From the NCBI GenBank assembly GCA_021531615.1, contig JADYUE010000010.1, positions 1 through 53,915 of the forward strand: a stretch of DNA of 53,915 bases. The letters run 5' to 3'. This stretch comes from Fusobacterium varium. Lineage in GTDB: Bacteria; Fusobacteriota; Fusobacteriia; Fusobacteriales; Fusobacteriaceae. The notes below the pieces were generated by a model, which saw only the letters and a program-made list of their open reading frames with translations, made no database searches and had not been told where the DNA came from. The position numbers and the translations under genes are program-made. Shown one piece after another: positions 1 to 8,401 of this stretch; within the stretch, counting starts at the first letter, position 1; each line of letters opens with the position of its first letter.

Positions 1-522
1 GTTGCCATTAACAGTACCACCACTTGTTGACAAATAAGGGTGAGTGTGTGAATCAGGTGGAAAAGTGCTAGGCTTTCCATCAACATTACCCCAGTTAGTT
101 GGGAAAATAGTAGGTTTATCTGTTATTGTTGTCCAGCTTTGATTATGTACTGATGGTGGGAATGAACTAGGCTTGTCAGTTACACTACTCCATGCTGTTG
201 GAAAAGAATTCGGTTTTCCTGAAATACTATTCCAAGAAACTGTAATAGTTCCTGAATCAATATCACTTTTTATCTCTTTAATTTTATCCTCTATTTTTTT
301 AGCTGTGTTATAATCAGTAGATACTCCACCTTTATCTAACTTGTTATTTAAAATTTCATCTGTAATACTTCCATTCTCAATATCTTTTCTTATATCTTTT
401 ATCTCACTATTGTAGTATTCCATTAGAGTTCTTACGAGAGCATCAATGCTCTCGTAATCAACTAATTTTTTTTGACTATTTAATGAATTAACCATTAGAG
501 TTATTTTTTCTTCTAAAGACAT
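1..522 (-). CDS. Tail-fibre protein, N-terminal part (runs off left edge)
   Basis: The frame is open from an ATG at 522 to the window edge (174 codons), preceded by a TCCTCC-type ribosome site read on the minus strand. The first 60 or so residues are charged and helical. After that comes a repeated element of the form W-x-x-(I/V)-x-(G/D)-K-P-x-x-F-P, seen four times, then H-T-H-P-Y. Such repeats are typical of phage tail fibres and collar-type adhesins. It is the last visible gene of the late operon, so it is likely a distal receptor-binding fibre. The C-terminus and any chaperone or lysis genes lie outside the window. Confidence 0.8.
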   Translation of the reverse strand, partial: MSLEEKITLMVNSLNSQKKLVDYESIDALVRTLMEYYNSEIKDIRKDIENGSITDEILNNKLDKGGVSTDYNTAKKIEDKIKEIKSDIDSGTITVSWNSISGKPNSFPTAWSSVTDKPSSFPPSVHNQSWTTITDKPTIFPTNWGNVDGKPSTFPPDSHTHPYLSTSGGTVNGN

Positions 523-530
523 ATTTCCTC

Positions 531-1676
531 CTATGCTTGTTTGTATTTGTCAATTATTCCTTGTGCTTCTTCTATTGTTAAATATACAAACTTTTCTTCT
601 AATGCAGTTATTTTTCCATTAGCTGTGTCTATTGATTTCTCATTTGCATTTGCTTTAGATAATGCACTATCAGCAGTTGATTTTGCAGTATTAGCAGTTT
701 CATTAGCAGTGTTTGCTGTATTTTGAGCTGCCACTACTTTTCCATCTGCTATTGCTGCTGCTTCTTTAGCTTCATTAGCTGTATTTAGAGCAGTTGCAAT
801 GTTAGTTTTTTCAGTAGTAGTTACAAACTTGTGTTCATCATCTTCAGTAATCATTGTTGCTGGGTGAGAAGCTGGATGTTCATAATTTTGTAAACCATCT
901 AATTTCTTTTTATCACCTTTACTCATAAGTCCATCTGCTTCAGGAGTTGCTAATCCAGGTAACATTAATTGTCCTGCTGTTTGCCACTCATTTACACTCT
1001 CCGCCTCATAAATCAATAGTGTGTTTTGATTTTGATAAGTAGGCTCTTGAGTAACAATTACAAAATCTCCCTCTTTAGGATTAGGAATTGCTTTTTTTAA
1101 TTCTGCTAAATTAGTATATACCCCTTTCCAAGCTAATCCACTAGCAAATTGATTAATAGCATTTTGTAACTGCTCATTAGTTACCTTAGAATCCCATTCA
1201 CTTTGTTTAGCCTTAGTAGGAATAGTTTTTGTTGTTCCATCTGCAATTTGATCAGCATTATGAGTATGTGTTGCATCAGATTTTTTAGCTAATAGTTTTA
1301 CTATTTCACTACTCATTAATTTGATAGCTACACCTGTTATAACTTTGTTTAACTTCTCTGCTGGAATTTCTGTTCCTTGTCCAAGTAAATACTTATTAAT
1401 AATAGCTGTTATATCTTCTTCAGTAGCAGTTTCTACCTTTGCCTGTGCTTCATTTAAAGATCCATCAAAACCTATATTATATACAGTAACAGTTTTCAAA
1501 TCTTCAGATACAATTTTTATTGTTTGTCCTACATATGCTAATGGATTATCCTTAGCATATGTTTTAGCATCTTCTATATCATAAAATACTTCAAATCTCT
1601 CAATAGGAGCTCCTACCTGTCTACTTATACCTAATGGTAACTCCATAAATGGTGCATTTTTAACTATTGTACTCAT
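531..1676 (-). CDS. Tail-fibre/appendage structural protein
   Basis: A 381-residue protein starting at an ATG with GGAGG 8 bases upstream. The middle has a carbohydrate-module-like stretch (TYQNQNTLLIYEAESVNEWQ). The last 100 residues are an Ala/Thr/Asn-rich heptad region (repeats like ANTANETA) that should form a coiled-coil trimer. The C-terminus ends YLTIEEAQGIIDKYK, nearly the same as the end of the fibre gene at 2926-4083, which suggests a shared attachment or trimerisation tag. It lies between two other fibre genes in the late operon. A role in host recognition is inferred; no enzymatic motif was seen. Confidence 0.7.
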   Translation of the reverse strand: MSTIVKNAPFMELPLGISRQVGAPIERFEVFYDIEDAKTYAKDNPLAYVGQTIKIVSEDLKTVTVYNIGFDGSLNEAQAKVETATEEDITAIINKYLLGQGTEIPAEKLNKVITGVAIKLMSSEIVKLLAKKSDATHTHNADQIADGTTKTIPTKAKQSEWDSKVTNEQLQNAINQFASGLAWKGVYTNLAELKKAIPNPKEGDFVIVTQEPTYQNQNTLLIYEAESVNEWQTAGQLMLPGLATPEADGLMSKGDKKKLDGLQNYEHPASHPATMITEDDEHKFVTTTEKTNIATALNTANEAKEAAAIADGKVVAAQNTANTANETANTAKSTADSALSKANANEKSIDTANGKITALEEKFVYLTIEEAQGIIDKYKQA

Positions 1677-1694
1677 ATTTTTCTACCTCCCTAA

Positions 1695-2924
1695 TTATCC
1701 TAAAGTAACCTTTAATATTGCTTGTTGCTCAAATGCTACAGCTGGTTCAAATACAAAAGCATTATACTCTTTAGCAGTATATCCATTTGCTCCCTCGACA
1801 TTTACAGTTTGCTTAACAAAAGCAGTTGTAATATCAGCATTCATTGAGCTTTCATTTATTACTTTTGTTACTCCTTTAACTGTTCCTATACAAGCTACTA
1901 CAACCCTTGTAGCTCCTGCTGGTACTGTTAAAGTTAATGTTTGTGCTTTATATGCTCCAGTAGAATTTGTCAGTCCTCTAATATAGGCACTATCTATAGC
2001 TGTTTTATCTGTCGAAGTTCCATAGAAGAACTTTCTAAATCCTGTATATGCAGAAGTTTGTTGTGTTTTGCTTCCTGCTGCTATTGCAACTTCTGGACTA
2101 GAATTTTCTCCTGTATTAGTTTTTGCCACAACACCTTTATTGTGTGCTACTGTCACTTTATACGCTAATGAACTAACTACATTTTCCTCTGCTCCATCTC
2201 CAATAATAAATCCTTTACCATCATTGGTATCAGTTCCACTAGCTGTTGTAGCTACACTCTCTTTATTAAAGCTTGTAGGTTGTGCAATTCTATCTACTTT
2301 AAATGATTGAGCTGTAACCCCTGTAGCTGGTCCATACTCATATGTTCCTGCAGAAAGAGTAGCAGTTCCAAATGATGCCTCTGCTATCTTAGTTCCAACC
2401 TCTACAGCTTTAGCTCCACTTAAAGCAAATCCTGAAACTGCTGGTTGAGCAGTAATTTTAGGTTGTAGTGTTTTAGTAAACATTCCTGTTAAGAAAGCAT
2501 CTACTGATTTTCCTTTAGCTGAAATAGTTGCTGTTCCTTTTAAAGGCTTAGTATAGTTTCCTACCTTATCATAATCTCCAGCTCCCATAAAATCCTTTCT
2601 AATAATAACCTTGTTAGCATCTACATTTCCTGTAATTGCTACCCAATCTGTTTCATAAAGATAACTTGAAACCTCATAAACTTCATCATCTACAATGGTA
2701 GTTATTAAGAAAACATCTCCATTTTTAGCTTTTTCTTCTTTATGAGTATCAAAATATTCTTGAATAACTTCTGTATCAGGTTTTTCTACTGAATTTTTTT
2801 CACTTCTATATATTTTAGCTTCCACAGATTCTACAGATGCTTTTTTCTTTAGTTCTCCATACACCTCCTTAGTTAAAAGTTCAAATGCCTCTTCATTTAT
2901 TATTTTTTCAACAACTTGAGCCAT
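1695..2924 (-). CDS. Tail-associated structural protein, function unknown
   Basis: A 409-residue protein starting MAQVVEKIINEEAF, with a good GGAGGAG site. The N-terminal 60 residues are helical. The rest is Thr/Ser/Ala/Gly-rich, predicted beta and low in cysteine, as in phage fibre shafts or decoration domains. It lies 2 bp after the gpH-like fibre gene and 18 bp before the next fibre gene, in one operon. A tail-fibre tip or adhesin role is inferred from position and composition only; I do not recognise a named family. Confidence 0.6.
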   Translation of the reverse strand: MAQVVEKIINEEAFELLTKEVYGELKKKASVESVEAKIYRSEKNSVEKPDTEVIQEYFDTHKEEKAKNGDVFLITTIVDDEVYEVSSYLYETDWVAITGNVDANKVIIRKDFMGAGDYDKVGNYTKPLKGTATISAKGKSVDAFLTGMFTKTLQPKITAQPAVSGFALSGAKAVEVGTKIAEASFGTATLSAGTYEYGPATGVTAQSFKVDRIAQPTSFNKESVATTASGTDTNDGKGFIIGDGAEENVVSSLAYKVTVAHNKGVVAKTNTGENSSPEVAIAAGSKTQQTSAYTGFRKFFYGTSTDKTAIDSAYIRGLTNSTGAYKAQTLTLTVPAGATRVVVACIGTVKGVTKVINESSMNADITTAFVKQTVNVEGANGYTAKEYNAFVFEPAVAFEQQAILKVTLG

Positions 2925-2925
2925 A

Positions 2926-4083
2926 TTATTCTCCTCCTTTATATTTGTTAATGATCTCTTGTGTTTCTTCTAAGGTTAAAAATTTTATCTGTTCATTTAC
3001 AAAAGCAATAAACTCCTCTTTAGATGAATTTAATGCTGTGTATAACTCATCTATTACATCTTTTGCATATTTTTGTGTTACCTCTGGAATAAATGGTTCA
3101 ACAAGCTCCCATTTCTCTTTAGCAATTATATAGAAATAAACTGTTTCTGTTCCTCCTACACTGATATCTTCAAAATTTCTAAAATTTAATCTGACATCTA
3201 CTTTTCCAGGTGTTTTAAATAATTCATTAGGAATTTTTATAATAGTTTTATTTTCAACAATTTCTTGTTCTATTACAAAAGATTCAGCTAAATTTTCATT
3301 TAAAAATGTTGCTCGAATTTTTCCTTTTTCAACATTATTTAATAATTTTATATTGAGATAACCTATTCCCCAGTCATCTTGTAGATACATTTCAGGAGTA
3401 AAATCAGGAGTTGTGTTCAAATCCCAATCTATTATCATCTCTTTTATATTTACAGATCTTCTAGCTGTCATATAGCTATTTACTAACTCTTCCATTTCCT
3501 GTGGAGTAGTAGTTTCAATATCTATATTATGAAGTTGTCTATAAATTTCATTAATTGCTTCTACTATCTCTTTGGCATTAGTTTCTAATCTTTCATCTTC
3601 TTTATCAGCTTTTTTAGCTAGTTCTTTTTCAAAATCTTCTTTATCTACCCAAAGCTCATTGCCATTCCAATTAACAATAAGAGATTCTAAGTTAGTAGCA
3701 ATGATATTCATATAGTATTTATATTTCACTGGAGATACTTTAGCTGGAGGTAACCAGTTTGTTTCTACTCCATCATTTATATACCAGTAGAGTTCTTCTA
3801 CTCCATCATTATCTACATATATTCCAAACTCTCTTACATAAAATCCCTCTTCTAAATTGTCATTAGAGAATTGAATTGCTAATCTTACTGCATCTTCATT
3901 CTGCTCCTTTGAATAGATTTCTATCTCTTTTTTTAAAGATTTAAGACTTGTAAATTGTTCAGGATTCTCATTTTCTTCAAGAGTTCCATTCCCTATTTTT
4001 ACATTAGTAAAGGTAATTGGTTTATTTTCAGCTTGGCATTTAGCAAGATATCTTTTTCCTATAGCTGTAAGTCCGTTATACAT
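2926..4083 (-). CDS. Tail fibre with gpH-type N-terminus
   Basis: A 385-residue protein. The N-terminal 150 residues (MYNGLTAIGKRYLAKCQAEN, then FTNVKIGNGTL and REFGIYVD) match the baseplate-attachment domain of P2 gpH-like fibres (the phage tail-collar fibre family formerly DUF3751). In P2 this domain docks the fibre on the baseplate through gpI. The C-terminus ends FLTLEETQEIINKYK, a tag shared with the fibre gene at 531-1676. It overlaps the gpI gene by 8 bp, the order expected in P2-like tails (J-I-H). Confidence 0.85.
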   Translation of the reverse strand: MYNGLTAIGKRYLAKCQAENKPITFTNVKIGNGTLEENENPEQFTSLKSLKKEIEIYSKEQNEDAVRLAIQFSNDNLEEGFYVREFGIYVDNDGVEELYWYINDGVETNWLPPAKVSPVKYKYYMNIIATNLESLIVNWNGNELWVDKEDFEKELAKKADKEDERLETNAKEIVEAINEIYRQLHNIDIETTTPQEMEELVNSYMTARRSVNIKEMIIDWDLNTTPDFTPEMYLQDDWGIGYLNIKLLNNVEKGKIRATFLNENLAESFVIEQEIVENKTIIKIPNELFKTPGKVDVRLNFRNFEDISVGGTETVYFYIIAKEKWELVEPFIPEVTQKYAKDVIDELYTALNSSKEEFIAFVNEQIKFLTLEETQEIINKYKGGE

Positions 4084-4798
4084 ATTCCACCTCCATATCT
4101 ATTATTTTTAACAAGCTTACTCTAACCATACTATTAATATTTTTAATAGGTTCTTTTCTAAAAAACTCTTTTTCTATCTCTTTTATTATGAATAAACCTG
4201 TTTTAAATTTATTACTGATATCTGTAATAGCATTATTTTTGAAAAATTCTTTCTCTATCTCTTTTGCACTAAATGAACCTAGTTTAAATTCATTTTCTAA
4301 TGAATTATTAATCTCTATTACTTCTATTACACTTCTACAGTTTTTGTATTTTTCAATAGTATCTAACAAAGAAAATATCCAGTTTTCCGAAGCAGAAAAT
4401 AGATTATATACTAGGATTTTAAAAGTAAACGGATTACCTCCATACTCCCACCATTCTCTTATCTCGACTGGTTTATTTAATTTTTTCAAATTTTCTTCTA
4501 TTGATAATTTAGTTCCTTTTTTGGAGTGAACCATTATTGCATTTTTTATTAGATCTATCTTTATTTCTCTTGGAAGTATCTCTTTCCAGTTATCAATACT
4601 ATATTGATAAGCTAATTCTGAGAGAACTTCATCTGATTGTTGTTCTAAATTTTCATAAATAGCCAATTTCGGAAGTTGCGAAATAACATCTTTTTTAAAA
4701 TTTATTTCAAACTCTTTTGCTAAACATTTCAAATTCTTATATTTTTTCAAATTTTCTGGAAATAAAATTTGATAATCAGTATTTAAAAGATTATTCAT
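4076..4798 (-). CDS. P2 gpI-like tail protein
   Basis: A 240-residue protein. The N-terminus (LLPENLKKYKNLK-like, followed by PKLAIYENLEQQ and LSELAYQYSID) has the pattern of phage tail protein I, a baseplate wedge part that links gpJ to the fibres. It overlaps gpJ by 8 bp and gpH by 8 bp. The C-terminal 90 residues hold two similar segments (KLGSFSAKEIEKEFFKN and KTGLFIIKEIEKEFFRK), an internal duplication not usual for gpI. The gene contains one of the five 17-bp palindromes, at 4667-4683. Confidence 0.85.
   Translation of the reverse strand: MNNLLNTDYQILFPENLKKYKNLKCLAKEFEINFKKDVISQLPKLAIYENLEQQSDEVLSELAYQYSIDNWKEILPREIKIDLIKNAIMVHSKKGTKLSIEENLKKLNKPVEIREWWEYGGNPFTFKILVYNLFSASENWIFSLLDTIEKYKNCRSVIEVIEINNSLENEFKLGSFSAKEIEKEFFKNNAITDISNKFKTGLFIIKEIEKEFFRKEPIKNINSMVRVSLLKIIDMEVEYV
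4667..4683. repeat. Dispersed 17-bp palindrome, site 1 (parS-like)
   Basis: TTTCGGAAGTTGCGAAA, inside the gpI-like gene. Read on the minus strand it is TTTCGCAACTTCCGAAA, one base from the consensus TTTCGCAAGTTCCGAAA. The two CG dinucleotides stand out in this AT-rich, CG-poor DNA. Confidence 0.7.
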
Positions 4799-5891
4799 CT
4801 TCTACTCCTTGATAATTTATAGTAGTAGCTATATCTTGAGCTACATGAGTTTTATCTATCTTTGTAAAAATAGGACTTACTATTTCTACTCTTTTTGCTC
4901 CAGCTTGAATTAAGAGTTGAATTAATTTATTTGGATTTATATCTCTTCCTAGTTTTGTTTTCTGCCATTGTTTATACTCCTCTACAGCTTTCCCTATATT
5001 AGAAGTAATTAAAGTTATATCATTCTCTCTATTTGCCCACCATTTTATATTTAATGAATATTTTAATGCTGTTGGAGCAATTATTTCTACTCTGTCTGTA
5101 AAAGGTCTTATATCATTATCAGATAGAGTTTTTTCTACTATTTCAAGTATCTCATGATTAGGAATTATTCCATTTTTTAATAATGGGATAACTTTTACTA
5201 ATCCTGGAGTATCTCTTGGAGTATAGATATAGGCATCAGCTATATCCTGATGAGCAGTTAAGGTGTAATATCTATATGCTGCCACAGGTCCTGCTGTACT
5301 AAAGGATGTAGGTTTTAACCTTATTCTTTCTCTCAATCCTTCATCAGTTTCTTCATCTGCTCCTCCTGAAGATGCTGTTATATTTTCTACAGAGTTTAAA
5401 TATGGAATATCATCTACAATGGTATTAATCTCTCCATTTTGTAAATTATTACCTATTTTTCCATCTTGCAAACAAGTAACATTTCCTAATACTTCCTGTT
5501 CTCCAATAACAAGTTCTATATTCTCATCTAATTCAAAATAAAGATCTCCAGAGGCAACTTTATGTCCTTTTGGTATTGTTATTACCTCCTCAAAAACTTT
5601 ACTAAAAGTATATTTAATAGTTGCCTTTGCTCCTCTTGCTAGATTTCTTTTGACTCCTACTAACTCTCCTAGCGCTTCTAGATATGTTCCAGTTGCATAT
5701 CTAAGGAGATTCATCTTTCCAGTAAAATTTATATTGTTATTTGCTATTGAAAATATATATGTTATCCAGGATATAAAATCATTAATAGGGTCTCCATCTT
5801 TAACTGTCACTTTCATAATCTCTTCATATCCTTTTTTCAAAGTATCTTCGAGTTTTAAAATATCATTATCAACAAATTTTATCTCATTCAT
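4791..5891 (-). CDS. Baseplate assembly protein, P2 gpJ-like
   Basis: A 366-residue protein of the baseplate J family. The central stretch around residues 170-200 (SSGGADEETDEGLRERIRL) is the family hallmark, followed by an AYRYYTLTAHQDIADAYIY-type segment. It forms the baseplate wedge that triggers sheath contraction. It overlaps the gpW-like gene upstream and gpI downstream by 8 bp each, which points to translational coupling. Confidence 0.93.
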   Translation of the reverse strand: MNEIKFVDNDILKLEDTLKKGYEEIMKVTVKDGDPINDFISWITYIFSIANNNINFTGKMNLLRYATGTYLEALGELVGVKRNLARGAKATIKYTFSKVFEEVITIPKGHKVASGDLYFELDENIELVIGEQEVLGNVTCLQDGKIGNNLQNGEINTIVDDIPYLNSVENITASSGGADEETDEGLRERIRLKPTSFSTAGPVAAYRYYTLTAHQDIADAYIYTPRDTPGLVKVIPLLKNGIIPNHEILEIVEKTLSDNDIRPFTDRVEIIAPTALKYSLNIKWWANRENDITLITSNIGKAVEEYKQWQKTKLGRDINPNKLIQLLIQAGAKRVEIVSPIFTKIDKTHVAQDIATTINYQGVEDE

Positions 5892-6195
5892 TTATCTCTC
5901 CCTTTAAGCTTACAGATAGTTTTCCTATTAAACTTTCTTGAGTTGAAATGTTGATTTCAGTTGTTTTAAATCTTGGTTCTTCTCTATCTATTTCTTCAAC
6001 TAAATCTGCTATAATACTTGCCTTAACTATTTCTTGAGGTTTATCAATATTCTCAACTATAATTCCTTTGTGTCTTGCAAGAGGAACATTACATTTAATT
6101 CTAGTTACTGTATTATCAATATTTTGATTAATTTCTTCACTTAAATTAGGCTTAAATATATAATTTCTTTCTTGAGTATCAGTTTTAATCTCCAT
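5884..6195 (-). CDS. Baseplate wedge protein, gp25/gpW-like
   Basis: A 103-residue protein with the gp25-like pattern (NIDNTVTRIKCNVPLARHKG, then DLVEEIDREEPRFK near the end). Members form the inner baseplate wedge with gpJ and nucleate the sheath. The conserved EPR-type motif (REEPRF) is present. It overlaps gpJ by 8 bp and touches the gpU-like gene by one base. Confidence 0.88.
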   Translation of the reverse strand: MEIKTDTQERNYIFKPNLSEEINQNIDNTVTRIKCNVPLARHKGIIVENIDKPQEIVKASIIADLVEEIDREEPRFKTTEINISTQESLIGKLSVSLKGEINE

Positions 6196-6587
6196 TAGTT
6201 ATACTCCTTTAAGCTCAAAGAAAGCTCCATTTTACTTACATTTCCTAAGCTTGTATATGCTTTATATGTTTCAGACATTGAAGTTATTACATACCAACCA
6301 CTTCCTACTACTCTACTTCCTAAAATAAACTTTAATTTTTGTCCTTTTTTCATATAATCTTCAAACTCTTTAGCAGCAGCAGTTGGATTAACATTCCAAG
6401 CAGCATTAAGATGTATATTCAATTTAAGCTCATCTAATGCAACTCCCTCAAATTGTAGTTTAGGTTTTCCGTGCATAACTTCATGTTCTATCCATCTAAC
6501 ACTTTTATCTCCTGAAAGATTATTAATAGTCTTTATATAGAAAGAACTACAACCAAATATAGTCTTTCCTAAACTTCCTACAATCAT
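6195..6587 (-). CDS. P2 gpU-like tail protein
   Basis: A 130-residue protein with the gpU pattern: an N-terminal FGCSSFYIKTINNLSG-type strand, then HEVMHGKPKLQFEG and a central LNAAWNVNPTAAAKEFEDYM. In P2, gpU is needed for tail assembly near the baseplate. Here it sits between gpV and gpW rather than beside gpX/gpD as in P2, a small reshuffle. The spacing to gpV is 8 bp. Confidence 0.8.
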   Translation of the reverse strand: MIVGSLGKTIFGCSSFYIKTINNLSGDKSVRWIEHEVMHGKPKLQFEGVALDELKLNIHLNAAWNVNPTAAAKEFEDYMKKGQKLKFILGSRVVGSGWYVITSMSETYKAYTSLGNVSKMELSLSLKEYN

Positions 6588-6595
6588 CTCTCCTC

Positions 6596-7108
6596 CTATA
6601 CTGGTGTTCCTGAAGTATCTGGTCCACCTTTAACTCCAGAGTGTTTATGAGTTATCAATGATATTCCACCAGCAACTACATCATCTGTAGCATTCATTCC
6701 ACCATTTAGCTGAATATTTCCATTTATTGTTATATCTCCTGTAATCTTTATCTGGGGACATATAACTTCAATCTCTTTTTTACAATCTAAATATAGTTTA
6801 GATGTTTTTTCATCATAGATCACTTGAGTTCCATCAGAATATACAGTAATTGTTTTACCATCTCCTGCATTAGACATAATAGGAGCTGGCAAATCATAAC
6901 CACTTCCAAGATACATTCCAGAGTTTCCATTGCTAACTAATAAACACAATCCCCTTTCTCCTATTTGAGGCATAGAGTATTGTTTAGTTCCTTTATTTCT
7001 TCCCTGAAATACTTGTAATTCTGCTGATTGGTCTTCTAAATCTTCAAAGTGAACTTTTACAGTTCCTTTATCATGATTTACTATAGACACAGTTCCAAAC
7101 CTTATCAT
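6596..7108 (-). CDS. Baseplate spike, gpV-like
   Basis: A 170-residue protein with an N-terminal OB-fold-like part (IRFGTVSIVNHDKGTVKVHF, RGLCLLVSN) and a beta-helical spike (KITGDITINGNIQLNGGM). Close to the C-terminus is THKHSGV, the H-x-H pair that binds iron at the tip of P2 gpV-type spikes. The spike pierces the outer membrane, consistent with a diderm host such as Fusobacterium. It overlaps the gpD-like gene by 4 bp. Confidence 0.9.
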   Translation of the reverse strand: MIRFGTVSIVNHDKGTVKVHFEDLEDQSAELQVFQGRNKGTKQYSMPQIGERGLCLLVSNGNSGMYLGSGYDLPAPIMSNAGDGKTITVYSDGTQVIYDEKTSKLYLDCKKEIEVICPQIKITGDITINGNIQLNGGMNATDDVVAGGISLITHKHSGVKGGPDTSGTPV

Positions 7109-8187
7109 TCCTCTTCCTCCACCTTCCTTATATCTAGTGAGAGTGTATAATCTTTATAATTAGTATCTATCTTTGAAATTAAATATTTTCCTTCAAAGAT
7201 TCCAAAGCCAACTATATAAATATTATTACCGACACTTAATAATTTGCTTTTTCCAAGCATTTGAATACTACCCCTGATACAATCCTTATTCTTTTCTCTT
7301 AAGGCTTTTTCAGCTATTTTACCAAGGTATTCCTCTTTTTGCTTTTGAGTTGCTCCTGGAGGCTCTTTTTCCTCATTTATAAAGAGTACCCTTTGAGTTC
7401 CTCTCTTATATCCTGCCCTCTGTTTAGTAAAGAAGCTTTTTTCTATTTTTTTTCCTAATTTACTATCATAATATGAAATTTTACAACCAGCATATCTATC
7501 TGTATCATCAGTTTCAAAAGAATATGATTTAAGATCTGTTCTTGAGAGATACATCACTGGTTCTTTTTCTTCATATAAAGTCTCTTCCAATAATATTAAT
7601 TTATCGTTATAGAGTTTTACTAATATTCCAGCTTCTTTTCCTAATCTCTTTAAAAAGTTAAAGTAACTCTCTAGTCTAGCTTCAACTCTTTTATATTCAA
7701 ACTTAAAATCAACTTCAAAAATTAACTCAAGGTTACATTCCTTTGCTATATCCGATGCTACCTTTTCCAATGTTACATTTTCCCAAACTCTATTCTTTTT
7801 ATTATCCATAAGATTTGATGTTATATCCACTGATAGAGCTTTAATATTACATATATCAGGAGGTCCAGAGTAGCTAACATTATCAATATAGAAAGTTCCT
7901 ATATCAATTTCTATAATTCCTGCAACTTCCCAGTTATAAAGATAGGCTTTTACTTCTAGTTTCTCCCCTTTAAGAGGAGCCCAACTGCTGATCCACAGTC
8001 CTTCTCTGTTTTGAATACTTAAATCTAAAGTATCAAATTCATTTAAAGAATCTGATTGAGTAAAACTAAGTAAATCATTATGAATATATTTTGTTATATT
8101 TTTGCCTTCATAAAGTATTTGTAATTCTACTCTTCTAGTGTTTCCTACTACATTATCAAGTGCTTTATTAATTAAATTATCCAACAT
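7105..8187 (-). CDS. P2 gpD-like baseplate hub protein
   Basis: A 360-residue protein of the phage late control D family, equivalent to T4 gp27, which forms the hub holding the gpV spike. The N-terminus has LLSFTQSDSLNEFDTLDLSI and a KAYLYNW-type strand. The C-terminal third has YDSKLGKKIEKSFFTKQRAG and IYIVGFGIFEGKYLISKI, as in the family. The order X-D-V is the P2 order with the regulatory neighbours missing. Confidence 0.88.
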   Translation of the reverse strand: MLDNLINKALDNVVGNTRRVELQILYEGKNITKYIHNDLLSFTQSDSLNEFDTLDLSIQNREGLWISSWAPLKGEKLEVKAYLYNWEVAGIIEIDIGTFYIDNVSYSGPPDICNIKALSVDITSNLMDNKKNRVWENVTLEKVASDIAKECNLELIFEVDFKFEYKRVEARLESYFNFLKRLGKEAGILVKLYNDKLILLEETLYEEKEPVMYLSRTDLKSYSFETDDTDRYAGCKISYYDSKLGKKIEKSFFTKQRAGYKRGTQRVLFINEEKEPPGATQKQKEEYLGKIAEKALREKNKDCIRGSIQMLGKSKLLSVGNNIYIVGFGIFEGKYLISKIDTNYKDYTLSLDIRKVEEEE

Positions 8188-8188
8188 C

Positions 8189-8401
8189 TTATCTCCTCCA
8201 TGGTGGAGCAGTAGTATTAGCCTTTTTAGCTGAGTCTATCTCTTGATATTTAAGCTTTATCCCTGCTTTGAATACAATTACATCACTATACTCCTCATTC
8301 AACTCTAAAAGAAAATTATACAGTTTAGAATCATCAAATAACTTATATGCAATACTATCCCAAGTGTCTCCAGAGATTGTTGTATAAATTTTATCTGCCA
8401 T
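8189..8401 (-). CDS. P2 gpX-like tail protein with LysM-like fold
   Basis: A 70-residue protein starting MADKIYTTISGDTWDSIAYK. The G-D-T-W-D-x-I-A-Y motif is the LysM-like signature of the tail protein X family. I chose the ATG at 8401, preceded by AGGAGGGGAA. A longer frame to 8476 is open but lies inside the tape-measure gene and has no ribosome site. It overlaps the tape-measure stop by 11 bp. Confidence 0.9.
   Translation of the reverse strand: MADKIYTTISGDTWDSIAYKLFDDSKLYNFLLELNEEYSDVIVFKAGIKLKYQEIDSAKKANTTAPPWRR

Noticed and set aside
2068-2310. Plus-strand ORFs inside the late genes
   Set aside because: They mirror well-supported minus-strand structural genes and lack ribosome sites; treated as shadows.
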